Below are positions 53,454 through 61,408 of a stretch of 64,000 nt of DNA, piece after piece (the first letter of the stretch is position 1; each line of letters begins with the position of its first letter). Below the pieces are notes generated by a model. It was not told the DNA's origin. It saw only the letters and a list, made by a program, of their open reading frames with translations, and did no database searches. The stretch is taken from positions 186,001 through 250,000 of the forward strand of contig NZ_JADG01000003.1 of the NCBI RefSeq assembly GCF_000518265.1, written 5' to 3'. The stretch comes from Actinomadura oligospora ATCC 43269 (GTDB taxonomy: Bacteria; Actinomycetota; Actinomycetes; Streptosporangiales; Streptosporangiaceae). Both the position numbers and the translations under genes were made by a program.

Positions 53454-54002
53454 TCATGCCCGCAACCAGGAGGAACGCCAGTGCTCAGGGTGAGCCTGCC
53501 ACCACTGGTCATAGGGGACGGCGTCCCGCTCGGCCACCGCACGTGCGTGCCGCAACCTGACCGCCTCCCCATCGTCGGCCAGGTGCGCGCCGGTGAACCG
53601 CTGGTCCCGGTCGTACCGCAGGACGACAACGGCGTCATCGATGATCCAGAAGTCGGCGTCGGTCATCCCGTCCGGAGGCATGCGCTCCGACAGGTCAAGT
53701 ATCCGCACCCGCTGTCCGTACCGTGAGGACGCCGGCCACGCCCATTCGCACGCATAGCGGAAGTAGGCGGTGGTGGGGTCGCGCAACACATGAACCTTGC
53801 CCCACCCCTTGCCCATCCGCACCTGCGCGGCGAGTTGCTCGTTCCAGCTCATGTCCGCCGGAGGACGGTAAGGCTCCCCGGCAACGTAGCGGCGGACCTG
53901 CTCGGACTCATGCTCGGTGTCGTAGTTGTCCAGGTTCTCCAGGCGGAAGACCTCGCGTTCGAAGTGGTCGAACATCTCAGAGAGCCGCTCCAGATCCAGC
54001 AT
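53454..54002 (-). CDS. DUF6879-type protein
   Basis: 182 residues from ATG 54002. FDHFEREVFRLENLDNYDTE, FRYACEWAWPASSRYGQRVR, FWIIDDAVVVLRYDRDQRFT and the DQWWQAH tail match the DUF6879 proteins commonly encoded beside XRE regulators in actinomycetes. The biochemical role is unknown. It overlaps the upstream 107-residue gene. Confidence 0.82.
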   Translation of the reverse strand: MLDLERLSEMFDHFEREVFRLENLDNYDTEHESEQVRRYVAGEPYRPPADMSWNEQLAAQVRMGKGWGKVHVLRDPTTAYFRYACEWAWPASSRYGQRVRILDLSERMPPDGMTDADFWIIDDAVVVLRYDRDQRFTGAHLADDGEAVRLRHARAVAERDAVPYDQWWQAHPEHWRSSWLRA

Positions 54003-54300
54003 CGACCTCCTCCTCCCACCGCACCTCGACCTCGACGGCCTGCTCACCCTCGGGAAGGGCCAGGCGGTCCAGCGCCTCGGGTTCGGTGACGGGCTTCCCG
54101 CGAATCAGCCACGTGCCCCGGTCGGTCAGGCTCTGGCCGAACGACGGAAGGTCCTCCAGGAGGGACGTGGGGACCTCCACGAGTGTTCGGTCCGCCTCGT
54201 CCACCACCCAGCCCTGCACGACGGCCGTCCTGATGCCGGTGCGGTAGACGGACGGGCAGATTGGCTTGTTCTCGCAGTCGGTTCGGACCAGTGCCCACAC
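53977..54300 (-). CDS. Protein of unknown function, 107 aa, coupled to DUF6879
   Basis: 107 residues from GTG 54300, with GGAGG 5 nt upstream. Acidic, soluble, no transmembrane segment: RTAVVQGWVVDEADRTLVEV then PTSLLEDLPSFGQSLTDRGT. It overlaps the DUF6879 start by 26 bp, so it is first of a three-gene unit that ends with the XRE regulator. Its promoter faces that of the small RiPP-like operon. Confidence 0.65.
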   Translation of the reverse strand: MWALVRTDCENKPICPSVYRTGIRTAVVQGWVVDEADRTLVEVPTSLLEDLPSFGQSLTDRGTWLIRGKPVTEPEALDRLALPEGEQAVEVEVRWEEEVDAGSGAAL

Positions 54301-54361
54301 GCTGACCTCCGGGACTCGGGAAGCACGCCATCACTCAGCATTCGGTCCGTCAGTGAATAAG

Positions 54362-54374
54362 TCAAGGCCCTTGA
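54362..54374. promoter_or_regulatory. Inverted repeat TCAAGG-C-CCTTGA, candidate operator
   Basis: A perfect 6+1+6 symmetrical element in the 144-bp spacer between the leftward regulator unit and the rightward 35-residue gene. The position fits control of one or both promoters, possibly by the XRE protein encoded nearby. Confidence 0.45.
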
Positions 54375-54444
54375 GTTATGCAGTCTGTGGGCGAATACTC
54401 GCAGTGAAGCAGCGCACTCACCACGCAGCGCTTGGAGGAGTCTC

Positions 54445-54552
54445 ATGGGCAAGCATGACTCGACTGGTGACGGTCACCGGCCCGGCCAGCCGATCCCGCC
54501 TGACAAGAAGGACGATGACAACACCGGTGGCGGCGGGAAGCGCGGGAAGTGA
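54445..54552 (+). CDS. Putative RiPP precursor peptide, 35 aa (imiditide-like)
   Basis: A 35-residue gene starting MGKHDSTGDGHRPGQ, with a perfect GGAGGAG 4 nt before the ATG. The peptide is Gly-, Lys- and Asp-rich: a PIPP segment at 16-19, K21-K22, then D23-D24-D25-N26-T27, four Gly (28-31) and a basic end (K32, R33, K35). Its TGA overlaps the methyltransferase GTG (GTGA), so the two are co-translated. Asp followed by a small or polar residue (D5-S6, D9-G10, D25-N26) are candidate aspartimide sites. Function is inferred from the coupling to a PIMT homologue; the peptide is not homologous by eye to a named family. Confidence 0.72.
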   Translation: MGKHDSTGDGHRPGQPIPPDKKDDDNTGGGGKRGK

Positions 54553-55748
54553 GCACCCGTCCGCCGATCGACGAGCTGGCCGATCGTCTGGTCGACCAGC
54601 TCGTCCGGGAGGGGCACCTGAGGTCCGGGCACTGGGGCGCGATGTTGCGCGAGGTGCCGCGCGACCACTTCGTCCCTGATCGTGCCTGGTGTCTTCCCGA
54701 CACCCCGGACGGTGCGCCCCATGCGATCGACCGCGCTCTCAAGGCGGATCGGTGGCTCGACGCCGTCTACTCCGATTCGGCGATCATCACTCAGGTCGAT
54801 GACGGCGCGGGCGACCCGGCTGATGGCAAGGGACGTCCGACATCGTCGCTCTCAGCCCCGGGCGTCGCGATCGGGTTTCTGGAACTGCTCGGGCCGCAGC
54901 CGGGGGAACGGATCCTGGAGATCGGCACGGGAACCGGCTGGACCGCCGCCGCCCTCACGCACCGCGTGGGGTCCTGTGGCGTCACGTCCATCGAGGTCGA
55001 TCCCGCGGTGGCCGTCGAGGCCGCGGCGAACCTGGCGTCGGCTGGGCTCGTCCCCGGGGCGGACGTCCACCTGGTCGTCGGCGACGGGACCGACGGGCAT
55101 CCTGACCACGCGCCCTTCGACAGGGTGCATGTGACCTGCGGCGTCACGACCGTCCCCCACACCTGGATCACGCAGACGCGGCCGGGCGGTGTGATCGTCC
55201 TGCCGTGGATGCCGGAGCACGGCGACGGGCGCGAACTGCGGCTGGTCGTCCAGGACGATGGGCGGACGGCCCACGGGCGGTTCAGCGGCATCTCCTCCTA
55301 CATGATGTTGCGCGGTCAGCGCACGCGCATGCCCGACATCGACCCGGACGGCAGCGAACGGTGGAGTGAAGCCAGAACGCGCACCGACCCACGCGCCATC
55401 GTCTGGGACGGACCCGGCCAGGACCTCATGCTCACCGCCGCGATGCCCGACGTCATCATCGACAAGCGGCTCGACATGCGCGACGGGACCCTTCGCCTGG
55501 AGATGGCGACCGTGGACGGCACCAGCCAGGCCGTCATCGAATCGCGCTGGGGCGGCGAGCACGCGCAGGTTCGGCAGCTCGGCGACCGTTCCCTATGGGA
55601 CGAGGCCGAGGCGGCACGAACACGCTGGCTGAAGGCCGGAAAGCCAGATGTCAGCCGGTACGGCCTCACGGTCGCCCCGGACGGACAGTACCTGTGGCTG
55701 GACGAACCACGTGGCACCGACCTGCGAGGCCGGACGGCCGGAGCCTGA
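54549..55748 (+). CDS. Protein-isoaspartate O-methyltransferase-like enzyme with C-terminal extension (RiPP type)
   Basis: 399 residues. N-terminal PIMT helices (ELADRLVDQLVREGHLRSGH, WGAMLREVPRDHFVPD), a SAM site ILEIGTGTGWTAAALTHRVG (~residues 121-140), and VTCGVTTVPHTWITQTRPGG. Repair PIMTs are ~200-230 residues; here about 170 extra C-terminal residues follow, as in PIMT homologues of RiPP clusters, which methylate a specific Asp of a precursor so that it collapses to aspartimide. GTG start inside the upstream stop codon, and a hairpin follows immediately. Predicted substrate: the 35-residue product. Confidence 0.85.
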   Translation: MSTRPPIDELADRLVDQLVREGHLRSGHWGAMLREVPRDHFVPDRAWCLPDTPDGAPHAIDRALKADRWLDAVYSDSAIITQVDDGAGDPADGKGRPTSSLSAPGVAIGFLELLGPQPGERILEIGTGTGWTAAALTHRVGSCGVTSIEVDPAVAVEAAANLASAGLVPGADVHLVVGDGTDGHPDHAPFDRVHVTCGVTTVPHTWITQTRPGGVIVLPWMPEHGDGRELRLVVQDDGRTAHGRFSGISSYMMLRGQRTRMPDIDPDGSERWSEARTRTDPRAIVWDGPGQDLMLTAAMPDVIIDKRLDMRDGTLRLEMATVDGTSQAVIESRWGGEHAQVRQLGDRSLWDEAEAARTRWLKAGKPDVSRYGLTVAPDGQYLWLDEPRGTDLRGRTAGA

Positions 55749-55775
55749 CGATCGTCCTCAGGTCGGGGACGATCG
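55749..55775 (+). terminator. Hairpin after the methyltransferase gene
   Basis: CGATCGTCC and GGACGATCG form perfect 9-nt arms around a 9-nt loop, starting at the base after the stop codon. It delimits a two-gene transcription unit. Confidence 0.65.
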
Positions 55776-55815
55776 GAGGGCTCCGCTCGCCGTTGCCCAT
55801 CCGGGAGGGGCGCCG

Positions 55816-56655
55816 TCAGGGGATGAGGATGAGTTTGCCGCGGGCGGTGCCGGTGGACAGGCGGGTGTGGGCTGTGGCGGCTTCGGTGAGGGGGAGGCGT
55901 TCGCCGATGGTGGTGCGCAGGACGCCCTCGGACGCCAGGCGTGACAGTTCGCGGAGGCGGCCGGTGTCGAACTGGGCGCCGATCACCTGGGGCGTGATGC
56001 CGCGTGCCTCGGTGAACGGTCCGCCGGGCACCCAGAACTCGGGCACGACGGTCACGTAGCGGCCTCCGTCGCGGACGGCGTCGAAGGCGGCCTGGGCGCG
56101 GTCGCCGCCGACGGTGTCGAGCGCCGCGTCCACCGGGCCCTCCCCGTTCGCGGTCACGGTGATGCCCCGGTGCTCGGCGAGCTGGACGGTCAGCGAGCCG
56201 ACCGCGCCGCGCGGTCCGTTCACCAGGAGCGTCGCGCCGGGCGCGAGATCGAGGGCGGACAGGGCCTCGAACGCGGTCAGTCCGGCGAGGGGGAGCGCGG
56301 AGGCGTGCGCGGCGTCCATGCCGTCCGGGGCGAGGGCGAGCAGCCGGGTGGGAAGCGTGACGTACTCGGCGTACGCGCCGATTTGGGTGTGCTTGTGGCC
56401 GGTGATGGCGATGACGTCGGCTCCGGACGGCCATTCGGGAGTGCCGACCTCGATGGTTCCGGCCAGGTCGTATCCCGGGACGAGGGGCAGCCGCGGCTCG
56501 TCCGCCCACGGGTAGCGGCCTTCGCGCATGCCGAGGTCGGCCGGGTTCACGGCCACGGCCTTCACCCTGACCACGACCTCGTCGGGGCCGGGCTCGGGGA
56601 CGGGCAGGTGGACGGGCTTCAGGTTCGCGGGCGGTCCGAAGGTCTCGACCGCCAT
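55816..56655 (-). CDS. Zinc-free MDR-family NADPH:quinone-type oxidoreductase
   Basis: About 279 residues. PNLKPVHLPVPEPGPDEVVV and AVAVNPADLGMREGRYPW at the N-terminus, and ATLLVNGPRGAVGSLTVQLA as the NADPH-binding Rossmann loop, fit the medium-chain reductase quinone-oxidoreductase group; no zinc-ligand cysteines are present. ATG 56655, preceded by GGAG at 8 nt, is preferred over 56670. It lies 50 bp after a Crp/Fnr-type regulator gene on the same strand. Confidence 0.88.
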   Translation of the reverse strand: MAVETFGPPANLKPVHLPVPEPGPDEVVVRVKAVAVNPADLGMREGRYPWADEPRLPLVPGYDLAGTIEVGTPEWPSGADVIAITGHKHTQIGAYAEYVTLPTRLLALAPDGMDAAHASALPLAGLTAFEALSALDLAPGATLLVNGPRGAVGSLTVQLAEHRGITVTANGEGPVDAALDTVGGDRAQAAFDAVRDGGRYVTVVPEFWVPGGPFTEARGITPQVIGAQFDTGRLRELSRLASEGVLRTTIGERLPLTEAATAHTRLSTGTARGKLILIP

Positions 56656-56705
56656 GGCTAGCGTCTCCATGCGGACGACGTTAGGAGCGTCCGCGCGGCC
56701 TGTCG

Positions 56706-56719
56706 TTAACCCAGGTTAA
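56706..56719. promoter_or_regulatory. Inverted repeat TTAACC-CA-GGTTAA
   Basis: A perfect 6+2+6 inverted repeat overlapping the stop codon of the Crp/Fnr-type gene, ~51 bp upstream of the oxidoreductase start. Candidate operator for the oxidoreductase. Confidence 0.4.
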
Positions 56720-57296
56720 TCGCCATGCGGGAACGGATCCGGCTCAGCGCGACCGGCGTCACCCCGACGAAGGACGCGATCTGCCGTTGCGTCAACCGTC
56801 CGGCGAGATGGGGATAAGCGGCGAGGAAATCGCGGTACCGGGTCTCGGCGTCGTCCAGCAGCAGGGCGCGCTGGCGTTCGTCCTGCTGCAGGTAGAGGTG
56901 GTCGGTGAGCTTGGCCAACGCCCGTTCCCAGGCCGGATGGCCCGCGCAGAGCTCGTCGAAGGCGGGCCGGGAGGCGACCAGCAGCGCCGAGTCCTCCAGC
57001 GCCTCGGCCGTCGCGTGCGCCGGGGAGTCGCGCAGCACCGCGCCGTACGCGCACACCAGCTCGTCCTCGGCGCGGAACCCGAGCGCCCGCTCGCGCCCGT
57101 CCGCCGCCGAGTACCAGAGGGCGACAAGGCCGCGCGTCACGAAGGCGACCTTGTCGGCGGGCTCACCGGCACGGAACAGCAGCTCACCGCGCGGCAACGA
57201 CACAGGCCGGAACACCTGCCGCGTCCTCGGCAACTCGGTTCGCGGGATGTCGGCGAGCCGAATCAGATACCGGTCAAGCGCCTCGTACCCGTCCAT
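56706..57296 (-). CDS. Crp/Fnr-family transcriptional regulator
   Basis: 196 residues from ATG 57296 (GGGAGG upstream). A cyclic-nucleotide-binding-type barrel (VSLPRGELLFRAGEPADKVA FVTRGLVALWY) and C-terminal winged helix (RLTQRQIASFVGVTPVALSR IRSRM). The RxS-type cAMP phosphate-binding motif is not evident, and no Cys cluster for Fe-S is seen, so the signal is unknown. Probably regulates the next gene. Confidence 0.87.
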   Translation of the reverse strand: MDGYEALDRYLIRLADIPRTELPRTRQVFRPVSLPRGELLFRAGEPADKVAFVTRGLVALWYSAADGRERALGFRAEDELVCAYGAVLRDSPAHATAEALEDSALLVASRPAFDELCAGHPAWERALAKLTDHLYLQQDERQRALLLDDAETRYRDFLAAYPHLAGRLTQRQIASFVGVTPVALSRIRSRMAINLG

Positions 57297-57377
57297 CTCC
57301 AACCCTCCCGCTGAAACCCACCCAATCCTAAGCGCCGCCCCCGGGCCCGCTCGCGGCTCGGTGGCGGGGCAGCGAGG

Positions 57378-57617
57378 TCAGCGGCGGACGACCGGGGCCT
57401 GGCGGTCGATCTCTCGGCCGAGGGCCATGACCATGTCCTCGAAGGCGGCCGTGCCGTGCTTGCCCCTCAGAGCGGGGAACAGGTTCTCGCGGGCGGCCAT
57501 CCTGAGCATCTCGCTCAGGGCCGTGTGCGGGACGGGCCGTCCGAGCGCGAGCTCGTCGTGTGCCCGGCGCGAGAGGCGCATGAGTTCGGGGTGGTCGGCG
57601 GACTTGCTGAGGATCAT
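57378..57617 (-). CDS. Small helical protein of unknown function, 79 aa
   Basis: 79 residues, mainly helical: HPELMRLSRRAHDELALGRP then ALSEMLRMAARENLFPALRG. No motif recognised and no clear neighbour relation. Confidence 0.5.
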   Translation of the reverse strand: MILSKSADHPELMRLSRRAHDELALGRPVPHTALSEMLRMAARENLFPALRGKHGTAAFEDMVMALGREIDRQAPVVRR

Positions 57618-57738
57618 GCGCGTGGCGTCCTGAGGAGCATGCGCGGAGTCTACGGGGGAGTGGTCCAGCCCGTCGCGGCCACCACTTCGCGCGCTATGCC
57701 CGGGACGGGACGGTCGTCGGTGGCCACGCGGACGGTGT

Positions 57739-58290
57739 TCAGAGGTCGGCGTCCCGGCTGAAGGTCCTCTGGATCCAGGTGCGCGTCGAGGTCCGGTCGG
57801 CGGGGGACGGCGGGACGTCGTCCGGGGACGGCTCCGCGCGCCGCCGGGCGGCGTCCTCCGAACGGTCGTGGGCCTCGGTGAGGTGGCCGTTCTCGAACAG
57901 CAGCTCCTGGACGTCCTCGTACTTCCACGAACTCTGGAATCCCATGTGGACGTACAGCTCGCTGAGGAACCCGCGGCCGAGCAGCAGCCGTCCGGTGAAC
58001 CGCACCGGTTCCCGCAGGCCCTCGTAGCGGGGGCCGCGCAGCCCCTCCTTCAGGGGCGTGACCCCGAACAGCGGCGGCGGCTCGCCCTCGACGAGCATCT
58101 CCAGTTCCGTGAGGACGAGCCCGCCGTCCACCACCGTGTACTGGCACACGTAGCCGCGCCAGCAGGCGGTCGACATCGCGAGGGGCCTCAGCCCCAGCGC
58201 TGACGGGTCGAACAGGCCGTCGCCGTCCCGGCCCGTCAGCGCGTATGACTGATCGCGATAAATCACCGAATCAGGAATTTGTCCCGTCAT
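57739..58290 (-). CDS. Protein of unknown function, 183 aa
   Basis: 183 residues from ATG 58290, located 26 nt after the F420-reductase-like stop. The core (DSVIYRDQSYALTGRDGDGL, YVCQYTVVDGGLVLTELEML, RFTGRLLLGRGFLSELYVHM) looks like a compact beta-rich domain; the last ~45 residues are polar and disordered. No family recognised. Confidence 0.6.
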   Translation of the reverse strand: MTGQIPDSVIYRDQSYALTGRDGDGLFDPSALGLRPLAMSTACWRGYVCQYTVVDGGLVLTELEMLVEGEPPPLFGVTPLKEGLRGPRYEGLREPVRFTGRLLLGRGFLSELYVHMGFQSSWKYEDVQELLFENGHLTEAHDRSEDAARRRAEPSPDDVPPSPADRTSTRTWIQRTFSRDADL

Positions 58291-58315
58291 GTGCCAAACG
58301 TAGTTGGCGAAGCGC

Positions 58316-58924
58316 TCATATCGCCGGGACGGCGGCGGACGGGTCGTGTCCGGCAAAGGCCATCCCGATCACGAACCCGGCGACCTCCTCCAGCTGCCGG
58401 GCCCGGTCCAGCCCGCCCAGGACGACCGGGTCTCCGCCCAGGTCACGGGCCAGTTCACCGACCGCCTTGAGCGCGCCCGGATCGTCCCCGGCCATGACCA
58501 CGACCGGCGTGCGGCCCTCGGACGGCCCCGTCCACTGCATGAACGGGAACGTGTGGAACGCCTTCACGACGTGCGCGCCGGGCGCCGCCGACGCGATCCG
58601 CTCGGCCATCGACTCGCCGGGCGCGATGAGCAGGCTTCCGATTCCATGCCCGACGGCGTTCGTCGGGTCGATGAGCACCGTCCCGGACGGGACGCCCGCG
58701 AGGGCGACGACCTGCTCCGACGCGTCCCAGGGGACGGCCACGAGCACCGCGTCCCGTCCGGTGGCCACGTCCTCCAAAGGAACCGAACGCGCGCCGAGCT
58801 CGTCCGCCAAGGCCTGTGCCTTCTCGGGGGAGCGGCCCGCGATCGCCACCTCGTGCCCGGCCCGCGCCCATGCCGCGCCGAGCGTCCTCGCGATGTTGCC
58901 CGTCCCGATGATTCCGATCCGCAT
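58316..58924 (-). CDS. NADP oxidoreductase, F420-dependent type
   Basis: 202 residues from ATG 58924. MRIGIIGTGNIARTLGAAWA (Rossmann), HEVAIAGRSPEKAQAL, and VVKAFHTFPFMQWTGPSEGR correspond to the F420H2:NADP+ oxidoreductase (Fno-like) family. It may interconvert F420H2 and NADPH or be an NADP-dependent reductase of other substrates. Transcribed away from the HxlR regulator across a spacer with a 14-bp palindrome. Confidence 0.87.
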   Translation of the reverse strand: MRIGIIGTGNIARTLGAAWARAGHEVAIAGRSPEKAQALADELGARSVPLEDVATGRDAVLVAVPWDASEQVVALAGVPSGTVLIDPTNAVGHGIGSLLIAPGESMAERIASAAPGAHVVKAFHTFPFMQWTGPSEGRTPVVVMAGDDPGALKAVGELARDLGGDPVVLGGLDRARQLEEVAGFVIGMAFAGHDPSAAVPAI

Positions 58925-58974
58925 ATTTCCGCCTTCCCTTGCTGGTCGGAAGGCCAACGTAGGGATTCCGAAAT

Positions 58975-58988
58975 GCACCGATCGGTGC
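58975..58988. promoter_or_regulatory. 14-bp perfect palindrome, probable HxlR operator
   Basis: gcaccgatcggtgc is perfectly self-complementary and lies in the 89-bp spacer between the divergent reductase and HxlR genes, 25 bp from the HxlR start. The position is typical of autoregulation by the dimeric regulator. Confidence 0.6.
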
Positions 58989-59013
58989 GTCTCGGATCGG
59001 GGACCATGGACGG

Positions 59014-59367
59014 GTGACCGATGAACTCATCGTCGACTGCCAGCTGCGCTCCGGGCTCGAACTCTTCGCCCACACCTGGGACCCGCTCGTCATCGTCGCG
59101 CTGCGCGGCGAGCCGCTGCGCCGCCGCGTCCTGAAGAACGCCATCGGCGGCGTCAGCGACAAGGTGCTGACCGAGTCCCTGCACCGGCTGCTCGCGAACG
59201 GCCTGGTCGCGCGCCGTTCGTTCGCCGAGGCCCCGCCCCGGGTCGAGTACGCGCTGACCCCGCTCGGCCGCACCCTCCTGGAGGGCCCGCTCCTCGCCCT
59301 CGGCCACTGGCTCGAGGGACACGCCGAGGAACTCCTCGCAGCTCAGGAGGCAAGCGAGGCAGGATGA
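59014..59367 (+). CDS. HxlR-family transcriptional regulator
   Basis: 117 residues, GTG start. FAHTWDPLVIVALRGEPLRR, GGVSDKVLTESLHRLLANGL and YALTPLGRTLLEGPL give the HxlR winged helix with the typical beta-hairpin wing. No conserved N-terminal Cys pair. It probably represses or activates the divergent F420-type reductase in response to a small electrophile or redox signal (inference). Confidence 0.9.
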   Translation: MTDELIVDCQLRSGLELFAHTWDPLVIVALRGEPLRRRVLKNAIGGVSDKVLTESLHRLLANGLVARRSFAEAPPRVEYALTPLGRTLLEGPLLALGHWLEGHAEELLAAQEASEAG

Positions 59368-59449
59368 TCCTCGACCGCCGACGAGTTCGGCGCCGAGGAG
59401 TTCGCGCCCGCCCGGCGGTCACTCCTGACACACCGACGAAGGAGAGACC

Positions 59450-59968
59450 ATGCTGGCAGAACCCGTCGAGGCGACCGATCTCAACATCTACGGCGACGCG
59501 AAGCTGCCCTGGGACCGGGTGGCCGCCGCCCTGGACGAGGGGCTCCCGCTCATGGAGACCGCCGTCTTCCTCGGGACGGTCGGCCCGCACGGTCGTCCGC
59601 ACTCGGCGGGCATCGGAGCCGCCGAGTCCGAGGGCCACCTGTACTTCACCAGCGGACCGAAGACCCGCAAGTCGCAGCGCCTCGAGGCCAACCCGGCCTG
59701 CACGATCTCCATGCGGCTGCCCGGCGTCGACCTCGTCCTGGAAGGGGACGCCGCCCGCACCACCGACCAGGCCGAGATCGCCCGCGTCGCCGCCGTCTAC
59801 GCCGCGGGCGGCTGGCCCGCCGAGCAGGACGGCGACGCGATCACCGCGCCCTACAGCGCACAGAGCGCCGGTCCGGGCCCCTGGCACCTCTTCCGCTTCA
59901 CCGTCCACGCGGGCGTCGGCGTCGCCCTCGCCGAACCCTTCGGCGCCACCCGCTGGCGCTTCGCCTGA
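59450..59968 (+). CDS. Pyridoxamine 5'-phosphate oxidase-like (PPOX) protein
   Basis: 172 residues with GGAGAG before the ATG. A split-barrel flavoprotein: METAVFLGTVGPHGRPHSAG, LYFTSGPKTRKSQRLEANPA CTISM and a C-terminal ATRWRF. PPOX-like proteins of actinobacteria bind FMN or F420 and reduce small molecules. Second PPOX protein of the window; not closely similar to that at 51829. Confidence 0.85.
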   Translation: MLAEPVEATDLNIYGDAKLPWDRVAAALDEGLPLMETAVFLGTVGPHGRPHSAGIGAAESEGHLYFTSGPKTRKSQRLEANPACTISMRLPGVDLVLEGDAARTTDQAEIARVAAVYAAGGWPAEQDGDAITAPYSAQSAGPGPWHLFRFTVHAGVGVALAEPFGATRWRFA

Positions 59969-60032
59969 CCGTCGCTGGACGTCGTCCGCGCCACGAGAAG
60001 GCCAGCGGGATCGGCATCGCCAGGGCTGTCCG

Positions 60033-60641
60033 CTAGGCGTGCTGCATTTCGGACGACCTGCGCGAGGTCCGGGACGGCCTCCGCGTCAGCATCAGGAAGC
60101 CGAGGTGGGCGAAGGGCAGGATCAGGATGAGGTCGGCGACGTGGGCGATGACGACCTCGCGGGGGATTCTGCTCAGCGGGAAGACGACGGCCCCGACCAC
60201 GATGAGGACGCCGGTCGGCAGCGGCACGTACCTGATGCGCGTCAGCACGACCCCGAGCGCGATCATGCTGGTCGGGAACAGCACTCCGGCGACCCACAGC
60301 GTGAGGAACGCGGCGGCCGGGTGTTCTCCCATGAGCTTGACCGCCTGGTCGTGGCTGACTCCGAAGAGCTCTTCGGACAGGCCCTGGAGGCCGAAGGAGG
60401 CGCCGCCGAGGCAGCCGTAGACGGCCAGCGGCCAGGCGACCGCCGCATAGCGGGGGACGCGCTCCTCGATGTCGTGGAAGACGCGGGCGAGGCCGACGAT
60501 CCAGCCGAGGGTCGCGAGCATGATGAGCGTGCCGGTGGTGATTCCCTGCCGGTCGCCTTCCCAGAAGAACGTCGAAAGGGCCTGGACGACCGGGGCGAGT
60601 ATCAGGCAGCTCCCGGCGATGAATCTCGTGTGTGAAGCCAT
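60033..60641 (-). CDS. Multi-pass membrane protein (about six helices)
   Basis: 202 residues from ATG 60641. About six hydrophobic segments (GSCLILAPVVQALSTFFW, GTLIMLATLGWIVGLARVF, WPLAVYGCLGGASFGL, AAFLTLWVAGVLFPTSMIAL, VLIVVGAVVFPLSRI, VADLILILPFAHLGFLML) with a short charged tail. No recognised family; resembles DUF4386-like membrane proteins in layout only. Confidence 0.65.
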   Translation of the reverse strand: MASHTRFIAGSCLILAPVVQALSTFFWEGDRQGITTGTLIMLATLGWIVGLARVFHDIEERVPRYAAVAWPLAVYGCLGGASFGLQGLSEELFGVSHDQAVKLMGEHPAAAFLTLWVAGVLFPTSMIALGVVLTRIRYVPLPTGVLIVVGAVVFPLSRIPREVVIAHVADLILILPFAHLGFLMLTRRPSRTSRRSSEMQHA

Positions 60642-60721
60642 GCCCTGGACGCTAGAGAAACGCGCGATCCATTCCGTCGGCCCTCGGACTGCATCGCGGT
60701 ACGGCGTTCGCGGCAGGGCCG

Positions 60722-61408
60722 CTACTCCGGGCGCGGTATCCCGGCCAGCCCGGTCTGGAAGGCGATCACGACCAGGTGGGCCCGGTCGCGGGCGCCGAGC
60801 TTCGCCATCGCCCGGTTGACGTGCGTCTTCGCGGTCATCGGACGCATCGCCAGCCGGACGGCGATGTCCTGGTTGGTCAGGCCCTCCGCGACCAGCGTCA
60901 CGACCTCCCGCTCGCGGGCGGTGAGCGCCGCCAGACGCTCCGGCTCGACCGGCGCGCGGCCCGTCCGGGCCGTTCCGTCCGCGCGGCCCACGAACGCCGA
61001 GATCAGCCGCCTGGTCACGCTCGGCGCGAGCAGCGCGTCGCCCGCCATCACCGTCCGGACGGCCTGCCGCAGCCCCTCGGGGTCGATGTCCTTGAGGAGG
61101 AAGCCGCTCGCGCCCGCGTGAAGCGCCCCGAACACGTACTCGTCGTCGTCGAACGTCGTCAGCACCACGACCTTGGTCGCGGCGAGCCGTTCGTCCGCGA
61201 GGACGGCCCGGGTCGCGGCCAGGCCGTCCGTGCCGGGCATCCGCACGTCCATCAGGACGACGTCGGGTCGGTGCGTCCGCGCGAGCGCGACGGCCTCGTC
61301 TCCGTCGGCCGCCTCGCCGACGACCTCGATGTCGTCCGCGCGCTCGAGCAGCATTCTGAACCCGGCGCGCACCAGCGTCTGGTCGTCGGCCAGCAGCACC
61401 CGGATCAT
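60722..61408 (-). CDS. NarL/LuxR-family response regulator
   Basis: 228 residues from ATG 61408. Receiver domain with IRVLLADDQTLVRAGFRMLL, phospho-acceptor Asp in VVLMDVRMPG and switch VVLTTFDDDEY; C-terminal LuxR HTH LTAREREVVTLVAEGLTNQD. ATG overlaps the kinase stop (ATGA), so the pair is one two-component system. A likely target is the adjacent ABC transporter (inference). Confidence 0.93.
   Translation of the reverse strand: MIRVLLADDQTLVRAGFRMLLERADDIEVVGEAADGDEAVALARTHRPDVVLMDVRMPGTDGLAATRAVLADERLAATKVVVLTTFDDDEYVFGALHAGASGFLLKDIDPEGLRQAVRTVMAGDALLAPSVTRRLISAFVGRADGTARTGRAPVEPERLAALTAREREVVTLVAEGLTNQDIAVRLAMRPMTAKTHVNRAMAKLGARDRAHLVVIAFQTGLAGIPRPE

Noticed and set aside
54300..54444. 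Riboswitch or attenuator before the 35-residue gene
   Set aside because: Only a short symmetrical element is present; there is no long structured leader or alternative hairpin set.
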